Assembly: GCA_037976565.1 (NCBI GenBank)
Contig: CP137666.1
Location: 7,362,082-7,426,081, forward strand
Direction of reading: 5' to 3'
Origin: Mesocentrotus franciscanus
Taxonomy: Eukaryota; Echinodermata; Echinoidea; Camarodonta; Strongylocentrotidae
Length of the DNA stretch: 64,000 bases
The position numbers and the translations under genes are program-made. This document shows positions 61,001 to 64,000 of this stretch, piece after piece. The notes beneath the pieces were generated by a model that did no database searches, was not told the origin of the DNA, and worked only from the letters and a program-made list of their open reading frames with translations. Position 1 is the stretch's first letter. Each line of letters opens with the position of its first letter.

Positions 61001-64000
61001 AGAGGGAGAGAGGGGAAGGGAAAGATAGGGAAGGAGGGGAGATGGATAGAGAGGAGTGAGAGAACGAGAGAGAGAGAGAGAGAGAGGAGGGGGTACCCTG
61101 CTCCATAATAGTCTTCAGTCGTATGATGTGGTGATATAGACCAAGAGGAGAAGGGTGTAAAAGGAGAACAGGAGAGAGAGAGAGAGAGGGAAAGAGAATG
61201 AGCAAGTGAGAGAGAGAAAGAGAGCGAGAGGGGGCGGGGGGATGACAAAAAGAGGGAGGTGAGGGAGGAGTAAGAGGGAGAGAGGGGAAGGGAAAGATAG
61301 GGAAGGAGGGGAGAGATGGATAGAGAGGAGTGAGAGAACGAGAGAGAGAGAGAGAAGGAGGGGGGTACCCTGCTCCATAATAGTCTTCAGTCTATGATGT
61401 GGTGATATAGACCAAGAGGAGAAGGGTGTAAAAGGAGAACAAGAGAGAGAGAGGGAAGAGAATGAGCAAGTGAGAGAGAGAAAGAGAGCGAGAGGGGGGG
61501 GGGGGATGACAAAAGAGGGAGGGAGGGAGGAGTAAGAGGGGAAGGGAAAGATAGGGAAGGAGGGGAGAGATGGATAGAGAGGATTGAGAGAACGAGAGAG
61601 AGAGATAAGGGAGGGTGGGGTCCCCTGCTCCATAACAGTCTTCAGTCATATGATGTGGTGATATGGACCAAGAGGAAAAGGGTGTAAAAGGAGAACAAGA
61701 GAGAGAGAGAGGGAAAGAGAATGAGCAAGTGTGAGAGAGAGAAAGAGAGCGAGAGGGGGGGGATGACAAAAAGAGGGAGGGGAGGGGAGGGAGGAGTAAG
61801 AGGGAGAGAGGGGAAGGGAAATATAGGGAAGGAGGGGAGAGATGGATAGAGAGGAGTGAGAGAACGAGAGAGAGAGAAGGGGAGGGGGTACCCCTGCTCC
61901 ATAATAGTCTTCAGTCATATGATGTGGTGATATAGACCAAGAGGAGAAGGGTGTAAAAGGAGAACAGGAGAGAGAGAGAGAGGGAAAGAGAATGAGCAAG
62001 TGAGAGAGAGAAAGAGAGCGAGAGGGGGCGGGGGATGACAAAAAGAGGGAGGTGAGGGAGGAGTAAGAGGGAGAGAGGGGAAGGGAAAGATAGGGAAGGA
62101 GGGGAGAGATGGATAGAGAGGAGTGAGAGAACGAGAGAGAGAGAGAGAGAAGGGGAGGGTACCCCTGCTCCATAATAGTCTTCAGTCGTATGATGTGGTG
62201 ATATAGACCAAGAGGAGAAGGGTGTAAAAGGAGAACAAGAGAGAGAGAGAGGGAAAGAGAATGAGCAAGTGAGAGAGAGAAAGAGAGCGAGAGGGGGCGG
62301 GGGATGACAAAAAGAGGGAGGGGAGGGAGGAGTAAGAGGGGAAGGGAAAGATAGGGAAGGAGGGGAGAGATGGATAGAGAGGAGTGAGAGAACGAGAGAG
62401 AGAGATAAGGGGAGGGGGTACCCCTGCTCCATAACAGTCTTCAGTCATATGATGTGGTGATATGGACCAAGAGGAGAAGGGTGTAAAAGGAGAACAAGAC
62501 AAAATAGTGAGAGAGGGGGAAAGAGAATGAGCAAGTGAGAGAGAGACAGAGAGAGAGAGAGACAGAGAGAGAGAGTGAGAGAGTGAGGGGGGATGACATA
62601 AAGAGGGGGGAGGGAGGAGTAAGAGGGAGGAGTAAGAGGGAGAGAGGAGAAGGGAAAGATAGGGAAGGAGGGGAGAGATGGATAGAGAGGAGTGAGTGAA
62701 CGAGAGAGAGAATGAGCGAGTGAGAGAGAGAAAGAGAGCGAGAGGGGCGGGGGATGACAAAAGAGAGGGAGGGGAGGGAGGAGTAAGAGGAGAGAGGGGA
62801 AGGGAAAGATAGGGAAGGAGGGGAGAGATGGATAGAGAGGAGTGAGAACGAGAGAGAGAGAGAGAGAGAGGGGAGGGGGTACCCTGCTCCATAATAGTCT
62901 TCAGTCGTATGATGTGGTGATATAGACCAAGAGGAGAAGGGTGTAAAAGGAGAACAGGAGAGAGAGAGAGAGAGAGAGGGAAAGAGAATGAGCAAGTGAG
63001 AGAGAGAAAGAGAGCGAGAGGGGGCGGGGGGATGACAAAAAGAGGGAGGTGAGGGAGGAGTAAGAGGGAGAGAGGGGAAGGGAAAGATAGGGAAGGAGGG
63101 GAGAGATGGATAGAGAGGAGTGAGAGAACGAGAGAGAGAGAGAGAAGGGGAGGGAGGGGGTACCCCTGCTCCATAATAGTCTTCAGTCGTATGATGTGGT
63201 GATATAGACCAAGAGGAGAAGGGTGTAAAAGGAGAACAAGAGAGAGAGAGAGGGAAAGAGAATGAGCAAGTGAGAGAGAGAAAGAGAGCGAGAGGGGCGG
63301 GGGGATGACAAAAGAGGGAGGGGAGGGAGGAGTAAGAGGGGAAGGGAAAGATAGGGAAGGAGGGGAGAGATGGATAGAGAGGAGTGAGAGAACGAGAGAG
63401 AGAGAAGGAAGGGGGGGGTACCCTGCTCATAATAGTCTTCAGTCTATGATGTGGTGATATAGACCAAGAGGAGAAGGGTGTAAAAGGAGAACAAGAGAGA
63501 GAGAGAGGGAAAGAGAATGAGCAAGTGAGAGAGAGAAAGAGAGCGAGAGGGGGCCGGGGGATGACAAAAAGAGGGAGGGGAGGGAGGAGTAAGAGGGAAG
63601 GGAAAGATAGGGAAGGAGGGAGAGATGGATAGAGAGGATTGAGAGAACGAGAGAGAGAGAGAGAAGGGGAGGGGTACCCTGCTCCATAACAGTCTTCAGT
63701 CATATGATGTGGTGATATGGACCAAGAGGAAAAGGGTGTAAAAGGAGAACAAGAGAGAGAGAGGGAAAGAGAATGAGCAAGTGTGAGAGAGAGAAAGAGA
63801 GCGAGAGGGGGAGGATGACAAAAGAGGGAGGGAGGGGAGGGAGGAGTAAGAGGGAGAGAGGGGAAGGGAATATAGGGAAGGAGGGGAGAGATGGATAGAG
63901 AGGAGTGAGAGAACGAGAGAGAGAGAGAGGAGGGGGTACCCTGCTCCATAATAGTCTTCAGTCATATGATGTGGTGATATAGACCAAGAGGAGAAGGGTG
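58035..64000. repeat. Purine-rich satellite, about 255-280-bp units with higher-order structure; continues past the window
   Basis: Each unit has a complex core (ggtaccctgctccataatag, tcttcagtcatatgatgtgg, tgatatagaccaagagg) followed by about 190 bases of almost pure purine with (GA)n, gatgacaaaa and gatggatagagagg landmarks. The anchor cttcagtc occurs at 58253, 58507, 58760, 59019, 59281, 59670, 59940, 60197, 60452, 60717, 61113, 61385, 61640, 61909, 62180, 62439, 62899, 63181, 63437, 63694 and 63956. Intervals are 253-282 bp except three long units (389, 396, 460) that carry an internal duplication of the gatgacaaaa-to-gaacgag half. The long Ser/Leu/Pro open frames on the minus strand arise because a pyrimidine strand rarely forms stop codons. 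Confidence 0.97.

Noticed and set aside
58035..63965. Many long minus-strand open frames (up to 502 codons) rich in Ser, Leu and Pro
   Set aside because: They are the pyrimidine-rich strand of the satellite, where stop codons are rare by composition. All frames are open and all repeat with the unit.

Overview
This is nuclear DNA from an animal. Genes are split by GT-AG introns, intergenic DNA is AT-rich, and microsatellites, foldback elements, tRNA-derived SINEs and decayed LINE tails are dense. The two recognisable proteins are animal families: a sclerostin/SOSTDC1-type secreted cystine-knot protein and TTI2 (TELO2-interacting protein 2). The repeat style and the invertebrate-looking sclerostin homologue suggest a marine invertebrate. 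An echinoderm is my best guess, but the sequence alone does not prove it.

Layout. 1-6.5 kb: intergenic DNA with three foldback/MITE-like elements, a SINE remnant and a diverged ~170-bp tandem repeat. 6.59-12.94 kb (+): a two-exon sclerostin/SOSTDC1-like gene. Exon 1 encodes a signal peptide and exon 2 the complete eight-cysteine knot, separated by a 5.8-kb intron that carries a 17-bp minisatellite. 12.94-18.3 kb: AT-rich, ORF-free DNA that may be a long 3' UTR. 18.3-47.2 kb: about 29 kb with no supportable gene, but with GAT repeats, purine tracts, SINEs, LINE remnants, a telomere-like tract, a 16-bp minisatellite and a well-bounded 347-bp DNA transposon with an 8-bp target duplication. 47.23-56.73 kb (+): an apparently complete TTI2 gene. 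Eleven exons, all phase-compatible, give a 635-codon reading frame. Its introns hold two large inverted repeats and LINE pieces. 58.0-64.0 kb: a purine-rich satellite of roughly 255-280-bp units that runs off the window end. Its unit subtypes recur in a fixed order, which indicates a higher-order repeat.

The two genes are not known to work together. The sclerostin-like protein would act outside the cell as a Wnt/BMP antagonist. TTI2 acts inside the cell in the TTT (TELO2-TTI1-TTI2) co-chaperone complex that stabilises PIKK kinases. I see no prokaryotic-type system, CRISPR array, rRNA or functional tRNA gene. The most unusual features are the higher-order satellite, the absence of the usual LRP-binding Asn-x-Ile loop motif from the sclerostin-like protein, the foldbacks inside TTI2, and a 16-bp motif shared by two loci 10 kb apart.
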